Positions 33,420 through 42,262 of a stretch of 47,571 bases of DNA are shown piece after piece. The notes under the pieces were generated by a model. The model was given only the letters and a program-made list of their open reading frames with translations. It searched no databases and had not been told where the DNA came from. Position 1 is the first letter of the stretch. Every line of letters begins with the position of its first letter. The translations under genes and the position numbers were made by a program. The stretch is from Actinobacteria bacterium RBG_16_68_21 (lineage in GTDB: Bacteria > Actinomycetota > Acidimicrobiia > Spongiisociales > UBA11373): contig MELR01000008.1 of NCBI GenBank assembly GCA_001767695.1, positions 16,641-64,211 on the forward strand. Direction: 5' to 3'.

Positions 33420-35012
33420 ATGACCAGCGATTCTGAGAGTCCTCGCCGAACGACCAGCGGCATCGAGATCGAGCCGGTATACGGGCCGGCCGACCTCGGG
33501 TCGTGGGATGCGGCGCGCGCTCTCGGGGAGCCGGGGTCGTATCCCTTCACCCGCGGTCCCTATCCCACGATGTACCGGGGGCAGTTGTGGACGATGCGCC
33601 AATACGCCGGTTTCGGCAGCGCCGCGGCCACCAATGAGCGGTTTCGGTCGCTGCTGGCCGCCGGCCAGACCGGCCTCTCCGTGGCCTTCGACCTTCCCAC
33701 CCAGATGGGGCTGGATTCCGACGCTCCGCTGGCGGCGGGAGAGGTCGGCAAGGTAGGCGTGGCGATCGACTCGCTCGAGGACATGCGTCGCCTCATGGCC
33801 GGGATACCCCTCGGCGAGGTCTCGGTTTCGATGACCATCAACGCGACTGCGGCGGTCCTGCTGCTCCTCTATCAGATCACCGCCGAGTCGCAGGGGGTGG
33901 CTCCCGAGTTGATCCGGGGGACCGTGCAAAACGACATTCTCAAGGAGTACACGGCTCGGGGCACATACATCTACCCGCCCCGGCCATCGATGCGCCTGGT
34001 TACCGATCTCTTCGCCTATTGCCGATCCGAGCTTCCGGCGTGGAACACGATCTCCATCAGCGGCTATCACATCCGTGAGGCGGGTGCCACCGCCGCCGAA
34101 GAGATCGCCCTGACCCTGAGCAACGGAATCGCCTACGTCGCCGCCGCCGTCGAGGCAGGGTTGCCGGTCGATGGATTCGCTCCTCGGCTCTCCTTCTTCT
34201 GGAACGGCCACAGCCACTTCTTCGAGGAGATCGCCAAGTACCGGGCGGCGCGCCGCCTCTGGGCGGACATCATGCGTCACCGCTTCGGTGCCGCCGATCC
34301 GGAGTCGTGGCGGATGCGATTCCATACCCAGACCGCGGGGAGCACCCTCACCGCGCAACAGCCGGAGAACAACATCGTGCGGACCACGCTGCAGGCACTG
34401 TCCGCGGTCCTCGGCGGCACCCAGTCCCTGCACACCAATGCCTACGACGAAGCCCTCGGACTCCCCACCGACCGGTCGGCCAAGATCGCCCTGAGGACTC
34501 AGCAGATCATCGCCTTCGAGTCCGGTGTCGCCGACACCGTGGATCCCCTTGCCGGTTCGTACTACTTCGAGACGCTCACCGACTCGATCGAGGAGGTCGC
34601 CCGGCGAATCATCGGCGACATCGAGGCGGCGGGGGGAGCGGTGTCGGCCATCGAGGCCGGGTTGGTGCAACGGATCATCGAGGAGTCCGCTTACCGCGAG
34701 GCGCAGCGAGTCGAAGCCGGGGATTCGATCGTCGTCGGAGTCAATAGGTTTGTCGAAGGCGACGAAGCCGAGGTGCCGACGACCGTCGTCGATCAGGCCG
34801 TGGAGGCATCCCAGGTCGGGCGTCTGGCTGATTTGCGGGCGGCTCGTGACGGAGCCGCGGTCGAAGCCGCGCTCCGCGACGTCGGCACCGCGGCCGGAGG
34901 GACCGCCAACGTCCTCTACCCGATGAAACGGGCGCTCGCCGTCGGTGCCACGCTGGGTGAGGTGTCGGCAACCCTGGCCGACGTGTTCGGTCGCTTCGGG
35001 CGGTCGTCGTGA
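33420..35012 (+). CDS. mutB: Methylmalonyl-CoA mutase, large (catalytic) subunit without B12 domain
   Basis: A 530-residue catalytic TIM-barrel chain that converts (R)-methylmalonyl-CoA to succinyl-CoA using adenosylcobalamin. Substrate-defining residues are consistent with methylmalonyl-CoA and not isobutyryl-CoA: Tyr in PTMYRG (Y52), Arg in KEYTARGTY (R180); H217 of [10 protein letters not shown] is the catalytic histidine. The B12-binding domain (DxHxxG) normally fused in the 700+ residue form is absent, so a separate small subunit is needed, and none is in the window. ATG at 33420 is preferred over an upstream in-frame extension. The last bases overlap the LpdA start (GTGA). Confidence 0.93.
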   Translation: MTSDSESPRRTTSGIEIEPVYGPADLGSWDAARALGEPGSYPFTRGPYPTMYRGQLWTMRQYAGFGSAAATNERFRSLLAAGQTGLSVAFDLPTQMGLDSDAPLAAGEVGKVGVAIDSLEDMRRLMAGIPLGEVSVSMTINATAAVLLLLYQITAESQGVAPELIRGTVQNDILKEYTARGTYIYPPRPSMRLVTDLFAYCRSELPAWNTISISGYHIREAGATAAEEIALTLSNGIAYVAAAVEAGLPVDGFAPRLSFFWNGHSHFFEEIAKYRAARRLWADIMRHRFGAADPESWRMRFHTQTAGSTLTAQQPENNIVRTTLQALSAVLGGTQSLHTNAYDEALGLPTDRSAKIALRTQQIIAFESGVADTVDPLAGSYYFETLTDSIEEVARRIIGDIEAAGGAVSAIEAGLVQRIIEESAYREAQRVEAGDSIVVGVNRFVEGDEAEVPTTVVDQAVEASQVGRLADLRAARDGAAVEAALRDVGTAAGGTANVLYPMKRALAVGATLGEVSATLADVFGRFGRSS

Positions 35013-36373
35013 CCGACGACCGGCTGTTGCGGTTCCTGGTGATCGGCGGGGGCCCGGCCGGAGTGACCGCCGCCACCCACGCCGCGTCGCTGGGAGCGGA
35101 TGTCACTCTGGTCGAGTCCTCGGTCGTGGGCGGGGCGGCACACCTGTGGGATTGCATCCCCTCCAAGGCTCTGGTGGCGTCGGCGCTGCGGCTCGATTCG
35201 CTGCGGAGCGCCGCCAGGCTGGGCATCGAGGGCGTGGGGATGCCCGCGGTGGACATGAATCGCCTTTCGACCCGGGCCGACGCCATCTGCGATCGACTCG
35301 CCGCCGGCACCATCGATCTGCTCGACTCCCAGGGTGTGCGGATCGTCACCGGCCGGGGCCGCCTCACCGGGCCGACGTCTGCGGTGGCCGCCACCGAGAC
35401 CGGCGAGATCGCCCTGCCTTTCGACGTGGCGGTTCTGTCCACCGGGTCGCGCCCCTGGGAGCCCGAGTGGGCCGTCGTCGACCATGAGCGGGTTCTCACT
35501 ACGCGAGACGCCTATCACCTGCCGGTCGTCCCCGAGCACCTCATCGTGATCGGCTCCGGGGTCACCGGAGTCGAGTTCGTACACATATTCGCCGCCATCG
35601 GATCGAAGGTGACCCTGTTGGTGAGCAGGCAGCAGGTTCTGCCGCACCGGGATCCCGAGGTCGCTGCGGTGCTCGAGGAGGACTTCCTCGAACGCGGGGT
35701 GGCGTTGCTCAAGGGGGGTCGCGCGAACTCGGCGACGCGCGAGGGCGACGGCGTGGTGGTGACCGCCGAGGACGGCCGGAGGGTGACCGGGAGCCACGTC
35801 CTGCTCGCGGTCGGCTCCCGCCCCAACAGCGAGGGACTGGGACTCGAAGCCGCGGGAGTGTCGGTCGCCGACGGCCACGTGATCGTCGACGAGATCCAGC
35901 GAACGTCGGTGCCGGGAATCTACGCCGCCGGCGACCTCACCGGGCAGATGCCCCTTTCCTCCGTGGCGGCGATGCAGGGTCGCAAGATCGCCCGGCACGC
36001 CATGGGGCTGGCGGTCAAGCCACTCGACTACACCAAGGTGGCTCAAGCGGTGTTCACCGAACCGGAGATCGCATCGGTGGGCCTCGAGGAGGCCGACGCC
36101 CGGGCCGAGGGGCGGAAGGTGCGGATCACCAAGGTCCCCTTCGCCGCCAGTCCCCGGGCCCTGATCCAGGGGAATCCGCACGGATTCGTCAAGGTGATCA
36201 GCGACCCGGCGACCCATGTCGTCCTTGGGGGAACGATCGTCGGCCACCACGCTTCAGAACTGATCGGCACTCTGGCGCTGGCGGCGCAGGGGGGAATCCG
36301 GGTCGACGTCCTCGTTGAGACGCTGATGGTGCACCCTTCGCTCGCCGAGAGCCTCTCCGATGCCGCCGACTGA
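35009..36373 (+). CDS. lpdA: LpdA-type flavoprotein (NAD(P)H quinone reductase) lacking the redox disulfide
   Basis: A 454-residue FAD- and NAD(P)-binding protein of the dihydrolipoamide dehydrogenase fold. FAD binding is GGGPAG at 13-18, NAD(P) binding is [11 protein letters not shown], and FAD contact is YAAGDLTGQ. The active-site motif C-x4-C of true disulfide reductases is here [13 protein letters not shown]: only C49 remains and A44 replaces the first cysteine. The same GGAA-x4-C pattern occurs in mycobacterial LpdA (Rv3303c), which is a quinone reductase and not a lipoamide dehydrogenase. GTG start overlaps the mutase stop by four bases. How it serves the methylmalonyl-CoA gene it is fused to by overlap is unknown. 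Confidence 0.92.
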   Translation: MTDDRLLRFLVIGGGPAGVTAATHAASLGADVTLVESSVVGGAAHLWDCIPSKALVASALRLDSLRSAARLGIEGVGMPAVDMNRLSTRADAICDRLAAGTIDLLDSQGVRIVTGRGRLTGPTSAVAATETGEIALPFDVAVLSTGSRPWEPEWAVVDHERVLTTRDAYHLPVVPEHLIVIGSGVTGVEFVHIFAAIGSKVTLLVSRQQVLPHRDPEVAAVLEEDFLERGVALLKGGRANSATREGDGVVVTAEDGRRVTGSHVLLAVGSRPNSEGLGLEAAGVSVADGHVIVDEIQRTSVPGIYAAGDLTGQMPLSSVAAMQGRKIARHAMGLAVKPLDYTKVAQAVFTEPEIASVGLEEADARAEGRKVRITKVPFAASPRALIQGNPHGFVKVISDPATHVVLGGTIVGHHASELIGTLALAAQGGIRVDVLVETLMVHPSLAESLSDAAD

Positions 36374-36431
36374 CCGAAGCGCTTCCCGCGAGGGGCTACC
36401 TGCCGCGAGCGCTGGTCCGGTGCTGCTTCGA

Positions 36432-36466
36432 GCGGGGAGCGGGCAGCCGGAAGCGGGCAGCGGGAC
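36432..36466. repeat. Heptanucleotide tandem array, GCGGGCA type (copy 1)
   Basis: Five consecutive 7-bp units: GCGGGGA, GCGGGCA, GCCGGAA, GCGGGCA, GCGGGAC. It lies in the gap between lpdA and the EamA transporter gene and ends 5 bases before the transporter start. Related units occur near 37351 and 46647. Confidence 0.8.
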
Positions 36467-36471
36467 CTGAC

Positions 36472-37302
36472 GTGCCTCTTCTCCTCGCCACCCTCTCCTC
36501 TCTCATCTTCGGAGTGGGCGATTTCGCCGGAGCCATGGCGGCGCGGCGGACGCCTGCGGTCACGGTCGTGGTCGGCGCTCATCTCGCCGGGTTCGTCGGG
36601 CTGATGGCCGCCGCGCCGTTCTTCGGGGAGGGAGTGCCGGCGCTCACCGATCTCGGCTGGGGCGCGCTCGCCGGGGCGGGAGGGTCGATCGGCATCGCCC
36701 TGCTCTATCACGCGCTGGCGACCACCCGGATGGGGGTAACTGCCCCTATCGCCGCGTTGGTCGGGACGGCGGTGCCGGTGGCGTTCGGGGTCGTCATCGG
36801 GGAACGGCCGGCGACCTTGGCCTGGGCGGGAATGGCACTCGCGCTGCCGGCGATGCTGTTGATCTCGGCCCGACGCTCTACGGACGCCCCGTCGCTTCCC
36901 GCTGTGGTCTACGGCCTGGTGGTCGGTGTGTTGTTCGGTCTGTTCGGGATAGTGATCTCACGCACAAGCTCCGCTTCCGGGGTCTGGCCCTTGCTATCCG
37001 CACGAGGGGCCTCGGTGATTCTCATGATCGCCGTTGCTCGCGGCTCGCATCGTCCGGTGGTGGCAGAGCGACGCGCCTGGTCTCTCGTGTCGGCCACAGG
37101 GCTGCTCGACACGACTGCCAACGTTCTGTTCCTGCTCGCAGTGCGGGCCGAGTTGCTCTCTCTGGTGGCGATGATCATGTCGCTCTACCCGGCTTCGACC
37201 GTGAGCCTCGCCCGTCTGATCCTCGGTGAGAGGATCAGACGGGTTCAGGGGGTGGGGATGGGGCTGGCCGTGGCAGCGGTGACCCTGATCGCCGTGGCGT
37301 GA
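36472..37302 (+). CDS. EamA/DMT-family transporter
   Basis: A 276-residue integral membrane protein with ten hydrophobic segments arranged as two EamA repeats (about 1-130 and 145-276). The repeat ends are marked by GERPATLAWAGMALALPAMLL and GERIRRVQGVGMGLAVAAVTL, the typical last helix pair of each half. Members export or import amino acids, nucleosides or other metabolites; the substrate is not readable. GTG start at 36472, and the heptamer array immediately before it leaves no obvious Shine-Dalgarno. Confidence 0.9.
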   Translation: MPLLLATLSSLIFGVGDFAGAMAARRTPAVTVVVGAHLAGFVGLMAAAPFFGEGVPALTDLGWGALAGAGGSIGIALLYHALATTRMGVTAPIAALVGTAVPVAFGVVIGERPATLAWAGMALALPAMLLISARRSTDAPSLPAVVYGLVVGVLFGLFGIVISRTSSASGVWPLLSARGASVILMIAVARGSHRPVVAERRAWSLVSATGLLDTTANVLFLLAVRAELLSLVAMIMSLYPASTVSLARLILGERIRRVQGVGMGLAVAAVTLIAVA

Positions 37303-37311
37303 GGGCTGGCG

Positions 37312-37402
37312 GATAGCGGACCGCGGCGGGAAGCTGGTGTGCTTCTTGCGGGCGACGGGCGACGGGCGGCGGGCGGCGGGAAGACGGTAGCGCTCCGCTA
37401 TC
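37312..37402. terminator. Inverted repeat between convergent transporter and biotin carboxylase genes
   Basis: GATAGCGGA (37312-37320) and TCCGCTATC (37394-37402) are perfect 9-bp inverted arms, enclosing 73 bases that include the second heptamer array. The right arm overlaps the carboxylase stop codon and the left arm begins 10 bases after the transporter stop. It may be a bidirectional terminator, though the loop is long and no T-run is present. Confidence 0.4.
37351..37378. repeat. Heptanucleotide tandem array, GGCGRCG type (copy 2)
   Basis: Four 7-bp units in perfect phase: GGCGACG twice, then GGCGGCG twice. It is enclosed by the 37312/37402 inverted arms and lies 20 bases before the biotin carboxylase stop codon. 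The sequence before it (37305-37339) shows weaker 7-bp periodicity. Confidence 0.8.
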
Positions 37403-39155
37403 TCACAATCGCCAGCACCGCGCCGCCGGCAACACGGTCGCCGGCCTGCACGCGCAGGTCCACGATCTCACCGGAGGCGGGAGCCTTGATCTCGTTCTCC
37501 ATCTTCATCGCCTCGAGGATGAACAGCGGGTCGCCGATCTCGACCCGATCGCCGGCCTTGTGGTGAACCTTGACGATCGTGCCCTGCATGGGCGCGGTCA
37601 CCGCTCCCTCCCCGTCGATGACCGGCGGGGCCTGGGTCAGCTTGGGCGGCCGCCGACGCGGGGTCTGACGGCGTCCCGCCGCGGCCGGCGCCGCCACCTC
37701 GGGCGCCCACAACCGGACGACGAAGCGCCGCCCACCGACCTCCACGGTCATCTGCCGCTCGGCGAGCTCCTCATCGCCGGGGAGGATCGGCGCGCTGGGC
37801 TGTTGGAGGTCGTCGAGGTCCATCTCCTCTTCGACGGTTCGGGTGTGGTGGGTCCCGGCGCGGAAGCTCTCGTTGTCGAGGGCGAGAAGATGGAAGGGGA
37901 TCGTGGTGGCGATGCCGGTGATGGTGTACTCGGCGAGAGCACGGCGCGCTCGCGTGATCGCCTCGGCACGGTCGCGACCCCACACGACGAGCTTGGCGAC
38001 GAGGTTGTCGTAGTACTGGCTCACCGTCGAGCCGGACCCGTAACCGCTGTCCACCCGCACGCCGAAGCCACCCGGTTCGCGGTAGTCGACGATGCGCCCC
38101 GGACTGGGCATGAAGTTCTTCGCCGGATCCTCTGCGTTGATGCGGAACTCGATCGCGTGGCCCCGGGAATCCACGTCGGACACAGAGAGTTCCTCGCCCA
38201 TGGCCACCCGCAGTTGCTCCTGCACGAGGTCGATGCCGGTGACCATCTCGGTGACCGTGTGCTCCACCTGGAGGCGGGTGTTCATCTCGAGGAAGTAGAA
38301 GTCACCCGAGCGGTCGAGGAGGAACTCGACGGTTCCGGCGTTCACGTACCCGGCCGACTTGGCGACGGCGAGGGCCGCCTTGCCGAGGGCCTTGCGCTGC
38401 TTGTCGGTCATCACCGGCGACGGCGTCTCCTCGATCAGTTTCTGGTGACGTCGCTGCAGGGAGCAGTCACGCTCTCCGAGGAATAGTCCGTTCCCGTGGG
38501 CGTCCACGATGATCTGCGCCTCGATGTGACGGGGGAACTCGAGGTACTTCTCCACGTACACCTCCGGGTTCTTGAAGTAGGCGTCGGCCTCGCGTCGCGC
38601 CGCCTCGAACCCCGCCTCCAGCCCCGCCTCCTCGGTTACGACGCGCAGGCCCTTGCCGCCGCCGCCGTGGGCGGCCTTGACGGCTATCGGATACCCGAAT
38701 CCGGCAGCCACCGCCCGCACCTCGTCCACGGTGGCGAGTGGTTCCATGGTGCCGGGCACCCCCGCCACCCCCGCCTTTTGGGCGACGAGGCGCGAAGAGA
38801 TCTTGTCACCCATGGCGGTGATCGCCTCGGGCGGAGGACCCACCCAGACGATGCCCGCCTCGATCACCCGGCGAGCAAATGTGGCGTTTTCGGCGAGGAA
38901 TCCGTAGCCGGGGTGGATCGCGTCCACCTTGGCCTCGACGGCGGAGCGGATGATGCCGTCGACGTCGAGATACGACTCCTGGGCCGGGGCGGGGCCGATG
39001 TTCCACGCCTCGTCTGCCAGTTGGACATGGATCGCATCGCGATCGAGTTCCGAGTAGACGGCGATCGCCCGCATCCCCATCTCTTTGACTCCGCGGATGA
39101 CCCGGACTGCGATCTCCCCGCGGTTGGCGATCAGGACGGAGCGCATTGGCGCCAT
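37398..39155 (-). CDS. Acyl-CoA carboxylase alpha subunit: biotin carboxylase plus biotin carrier
   Basis: A 585-residue protein that carboxylates its own biotin with ATP and bicarbonate. Residues 1-450 are the biotin carboxylase, beginning RSVLIANRGEIAVRVI and with the ATP-grasp loop GGGGKG and the catalytic motif region EMNTRLQVEH. The C-terminal biotinyl domain has EAMKM with K551 as the biotinylated lysine. Actinobacterial acyl-CoA carboxylases share one such alpha chain among several beta chains. ATG at 39155, two bases after the carboxyltransferase stop, or ATG at 39146 (the conserved MRSV); I report the first. It is transcribed with the carboxyltransferase gene upstream. Confidence 0.94.
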   Translation of the reverse strand: MAPMRSVLIANRGEIAVRVIRGVKEMGMRAIAVYSELDRDAIHVQLADEAWNIGPAPAQESYLDVDGIIRSAVEAKVDAIHPGYGFLAENATFARRVIEAGIVWVGPPPEAITAMGDKISSRLVAQKAGVAGVPGTMEPLATVDEVRAVAAGFGYPIAVKAAHGGGGKGLRVVTEEAGLEAGFEAARREADAYFKNPEVYVEKYLEFPRHIEAQIIVDAHGNGLFLGERDCSLQRRHQKLIEETPSPVMTDKQRKALGKAALAVAKSAGYVNAGTVEFLLDRSGDFYFLEMNTRLQVEHTVTEMVTGIDLVQEQLRVAMGEELSVSDVDSRGHAIEFRINAEDPAKNFMPSPGRIVDYREPGGFGVRVDSGYGSGSTVSQYYDNLVAKLVVWGRDRAEAITRARRALAEYTITGIATTIPFHLLALDNESFRAGTHHTRTVEEEMDLDDLQQPSAPILPGDEELAERQMTVEVGGRRFVVRLWAPEVAAPAAAGRRQTPRRRPPKLTQAPPVIDGEGAVTAPMQGTIVKVHHKAGDRVEIGDPLFILEAMKMENEIKAPASGEIVDLRVQAGDRVAGGAVLAIVR

Positions 39156-39156
39156 C

Positions 39157-40707
39157 CTAGAGAGGGATGTTCCCGTGCTTCTTGGGCGGCTGGCTCACGC
39201 GCTTGTTGCGCAGCATCTCGAGCGCCTGGACGAGTCGGTGGCGGGTTTCCCGGGGCTCGATGACCTCGTCGATCAGCCCTCGCTCGGCGGCCACGTAAGG
39301 GTTGGAGAAGGCTTCTTCGTACTCGCGGATCAACTCGGCGCGGCGGGCCTCCTGGTCGGATGCCTCCGAGATCTCCCGGCGATGGATGATGTTGACCGCG
39401 CCCTGGGCTCCCATGACCGCGATCTCGGCGGTCGGCCAGGCGAATGCGATGTCGGCTCCGACGCTTCGCGAATTCATGACGACGTACGCCCCCCCGTATG
39501 CCTTGCGGGTGATCACGGTGACCCGGGGAACGGTGGCTTCGCAGAAGGCGTAGAGCAGTTTGGCGCCATGGCGGATGATGCCGCCGTGTTCCTGATCGAC
39601 GCCGGGGAGGAACCCCGGGACGTCCACGAAGGTGACCAGCGGGATGTTGAACGCATCGCAGAATCGGACGAACCGTGCTCCCTTGACCGCGGCGTCGATG
39701 TCGAGGGTGCCGGCGAGCACCGAAGGGTTGTTGCCGACGATCCCGACCGTGTACCCGTCGAGGCGGGCGAACCCCACGATGAGGTTCCGGGCGAAGTGCT
39801 GATGGACTTCGTAGAACTCCCCGTCATCGACCACCATCTCCACCAGGTCGACCATGTCGTAGGGTTGATTGGGCGAGTCGGGGACGACGGTGGTCAAGCC
39901 CTCTTCCATGCGATCGGGCAGGTCCGAGGGCGTGAAGAACGGCGGAGCCTCCATGTTGTTCTGAGGGAGGAACGACAGCAGGTATCGCACCTCCTCCATC
40001 GCCTGGCGCCCGTCGGTCGACACGAAATGGGTGACCCCCGAGGTCTGGCTGTGGGGCTGCGCTCCGCCGAGGGTGTCGAACGTGACGTCCTCACCGGTCA
40101 CCGCCTTGATGACGTCCGGTCCCGTGATGAAGAGGTGGGAGGTTCCTTCCACCTGGTACACGAAGTCGGTCATTGCCGGTGAGTAGACCGCTCCGCCGGC
40201 ACAGGGGCCCATGATCACCGAGATCTGTGGGATCACGCCCGAGGCGGTGACGTTGCGTTGGAAGATCTTGCCGTAGGCGTCGAGGGAGAACACGCCCTCC
40301 TGGATCCGGGCGCCTCCCGAGTCCTTGAGGCCGATCAACGGAGCTCCGTTGTTCATGGCGAGGTCCATGAGCTTGCAGATCTTCTCGCTGACCACCTCGC
40401 CCAGCGAGCCGCCGAATACCGTGAAGTCCTCGGCGAACACGAACACGGTTCTGCCGTCCACCGTGCCCCAGCCGGTGATCACTGCGTCACCCGGCGGTCG
40501 ATTGTCCTCGATGCTGAATCCGCGAGCCCGGTGCCGGACGAACATGTCCAGCTCCACGAATGAGCCCTTGTCGAGCAGCGCCTCGACACGTTCCCGGGCG
40601 GTCATCTTGCCCGCCTCGTGTTGCTTGTCGATGGCGCGCTGACTCCCCGCGTTGGCATGCTCGTCGCGGAGCCGTCTCAGGCGTTCGATTCGCTCTTCGG
40701 TGCTCAT
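39157..40707 (-). CDS. pccB: Acyl-CoA carboxylase carboxyltransferase (beta) subunit, propionyl-CoA type
   Basis: A 516-residue carboxyltransferase that moves CO2 from biotin to an acyl-CoA. The two crotonase-like halves are visible, with GGSLGEVVSEKI, GLKDSGGARIQEGV and MGPCAGGAVYSPA in the N half, and GFLPGVDQEHGGIIRHGAKLLYAF in the C half. In characterised actinobacterial enzymes the residue after GGAY is Asp for propionyl-CoA and Ile for acetyl-CoA; here it is V409, so substrate may be broader than propionyl-CoA. Divergent from the biotin ligase gene by 48 bases. Its product feeds the methylmalonyl-CoA mutase encoded next door. Confidence 0.94.
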   Translation of the reverse strand: MSTEERIERLRRLRDEHANAGSQRAIDKQHEAGKMTARERVEALLDKGSFVELDMFVRHRARGFSIEDNRPPGDAVITGWGTVDGRTVFVFAEDFTVFGGSLGEVVSEKICKLMDLAMNNGAPLIGLKDSGGARIQEGVFSLDAYGKIFQRNVTASGVIPQISVIMGPCAGGAVYSPAMTDFVYQVEGTSHLFITGPDVIKAVTGEDVTFDTLGGAQPHSQTSGVTHFVSTDGRQAMEEVRYLLSFLPQNNMEAPPFFTPSDLPDRMEEGLTTVVPDSPNQPYDMVDLVEMVVDDGEFYEVHQHFARNLIVGFARLDGYTVGIVGNNPSVLAGTLDIDAAVKGARFVRFCDAFNIPLVTFVDVPGFLPGVDQEHGGIIRHGAKLLYAFCEATVPRVTVITRKAYGGAYVVMNSRSVGADIAFAWPTAEIAVMGAQGAVNIIHRREISEASDQEARRAELIREYEEAFSNPYVAAERGLIDEVIEPRETRHRLVQALEMLRNKRVSQPPKKHGNIPL

Positions 40708-40755
40708 CCCCGGGCAGTATGGTCGGCTAGGAGGTTCGACTCGTCACCGCCTGGC

Positions 40756-41451
40756 ATGGCTACACCCCCCATCTTCGTGCATCTCCAGACCGTCTCATCC
40801 ACTCAGGATGAGGCGCGGAGCCGTCTTCTCGACGCCCCGGTGTTGGTGACGGCGGCACGGCAGACTGCAGGAAGAGGGCGGGGTGGGTCGGTGTGGGAGA
40901 CGGCCGATCGAGCCATCGCCGCCTCGGTGGCCTTCCGCCCGCCATGGCCGGAGGCCGCCTGGCCACTCGTTCCGGCAGTCGCCGGACTTGCCGCGCTCGA
41001 CGTGCTCGGCGACGGATGTCTCCTCAAGTGGCCCAACGATGTGATCCTCGGCGGATCCAAGGTGGCCGGGATCCTCGTCGAGTCGTCCGGTGCCGTGGTC
41101 GTCGCCGGCATCGGGGTCAACTTGTGGTGGCCGACCCCGATCCCCGGCGCCGGCGCCATCTGCCCCGATGATCCCGGGCCAGAGCGGGGTCGGCGCCTCG
41201 CCGAGGACTGGGCGCGCCTACTGCTGGAGCGAATAGAGGCCGGGCCGGAGGACTGGGGGAGGGACGAGTATCTCGCCCGGTCGGCGACGGTCGGCTCCGC
41301 GGTGACCTGGGAGCCGGATGGCGCCGGGCGGGCCGTGGGCATCGGACCCCTCGGCGGCCTGATCGTGCAGACGGCGAGAGGCACTGTCGTCCTCGATTCC
41401 GGAATCGTCCGCTTGGTGCGGACCGAGGGAGCGGGCTCGGCCTCCGGGTAG
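40756..41451 (+). CDS. birA: Biotin-protein ligase, monofunctional
   Basis: A 231-residue ligase that attaches biotin to the carrier lysine of the acyl-CoA carboxylase. The biotinoyl-AMP loop is GRGRGG at 39-44, and KWPNDV at 91-96 holds the catalytic lysine; KVAGILVE follows. There is no N-terminal DNA-binding domain, unlike E. coli BirA, so it is not a repressor. ATG at 40756 is chosen because the fold starts at IFVHLQTVSSTQDEA; the open frame runs further into the divergent gene. Its position beside pccB and the carrier fits its substrate. Confidence 0.95.
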   Translation: MATPPIFVHLQTVSSTQDEARSRLLDAPVLVTAARQTAGRGRGGSVWETADRAIAASVAFRPPWPEAAWPLVPAVAGLAALDVLGDGCLLKWPNDVILGGSKVAGILVESSGAVVVAGIGVNLWWPTPIPGAGAICPDDPGPERGRRLAEDWARLLLERIEAGPEDWGRDEYLARSATVGSAVTWEPDGAGRAVGIGPLGGLIVQTARGTVVLDSGIVRLVRTEGAGSASG

Positions 41452-41481
41452 CCTGGGCGCCGCAGAGAGAGGGAGTGTGCC

Positions 41482-42156
41482 TTGAGCGTCATCCCGGGTG
41501 AGGGCCGAGTGGAGATCCTTTACGGCGCTTCGCCGTTGCCGGTCTCACCCGACCGCGAGGTCTACTTGGCCCGCCCCGACTTTACGGGTGCCCACCCGGT
41601 GGTGATCGTCGTAGCGGGCGATCAGGGTGTATCGCCCAGCATCAAGGCCCTTTGCCGGCGTCTCGCCCGCTACGGCTACGCCGCGCTCGCCCTCGACCTG
41701 TTCCGGACGGCGGAACCGGAGTCGCTCGCTGCGATTCCCCCGGTTCGCATCGCCGCCGACCTGCTCGATCTCCTCTCCGTCACCAGAGACGAGTGGTCCG
41801 ATTGGTGTGCTGCGGATCGGTTCGGTGTCCTCGGACTGGGCGCCGGCGCCGCCGCTGCCGCCCGGCTTGCCGCCGAAAGGGGAGCGGCGCTGGCGATCTC
41901 GCCGTCGGCGCTCGAGGATGTCGCCGGGTTGCTCGCCGGACTGACTTCCCCCCTGTTGGCATTCCTATCCGGACCGGGGGGCGACGTCCCCGCGGTTCGC
42001 GCCACGGTGGGTCGCGGTGAATGGGTGGTCTACGGATCCGCCGGCCCCGGCTTCTTCGACGACGGATCCGAGGACTACGACCGTCCAGCGGCCGAAGACG
42101 CCTTCCGGCGATTCATCGCCTTCCTCGACGCCTGGCTGACCCGGGTGGAGGTGTGA
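41482..42156 (+). CDS. Dienelactone hydrolase-fold protein with a degenerate active site
   Basis: A 224-residue alpha/beta-hydrolase of the dienelactone hydrolase type. Homology is visible at HPVVIVVAGDQG, at YGYAALALDLF, and at the C-terminal GFFDDGSEDYDRPAAEDAFRRFIAFLDAWL, which in active enzymes reads AGHGFFND. Here the histidine is replaced by Pro (P189), and the nucleophile elbow G-x-C/S-x-G is GLGAG (G118-G122), so the nucleophile position is G120. Asp168 may be retained. The enzyme is therefore probably catalytically dead, or uses another chemistry. TTG start at 41482 with GAGGGAG 6 bases upstream. It lies just after birA on the same strand. Confidence 0.85.
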   Translation: MSVIPGEGRVEILYGASPLPVSPDREVYLARPDFTGAHPVVIVVAGDQGVSPSIKALCRRLARYGYAALALDLFRTAEPESLAAIPPVRIAADLLDLLSVTRDEWSDWCAADRFGVLGLGAGAAAAARLAAERGAALAISPSALEDVAGLLAGLTSPLLAFLSGPGGDVPAVRATVGRGEWVVYGSAGPGFFDDGSEDYDRPAAEDAFRRFIAFLDAWLTRVEV

Positions 42157-42187
42157 TGCCGCGAATCCGTCTGCCCCACTCGCCCTC

Positions 42188-42215
42188 TTGCCAATTGCCA
42201 ATCGCCAATTGCCAA
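42188..42215. repeat. Heptanucleotide tandem array, TTGCCAA type
   Basis: Four 7-bp units: TTGCCAA, TTGCCAA, TCGCCAA, TTGCCAA, in the gap between the hydrolase-like and AlkD-like genes. Its unit differs from the GC-rich heptamers elsewhere in the window. A TTG inside the array could act as a start for the AlkD-like gene, but the family N-terminus argues for a later start. Confidence 0.85.
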
Positions 42216-42262
42216 CCGATCGCGTCGGCGCCATCGGCGCTGGGGGCGCGTCGCCCGGCATC

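Noticed and set aside
34916-36250. 444-residue open frame antisense to lpdA
   Set aside because: Antisense to a gene with intact FAD and NAD motifs; composition typical of a GC-driven shadow.
42188-42262. TTG at 42188 as start of the AlkD-like gene
   Set aside because: It would translate the heptamer array and a Gly/Ala stretch unlike the family N-terminus. GTG at 42263 fits better, though no strong ribosome site decides it.
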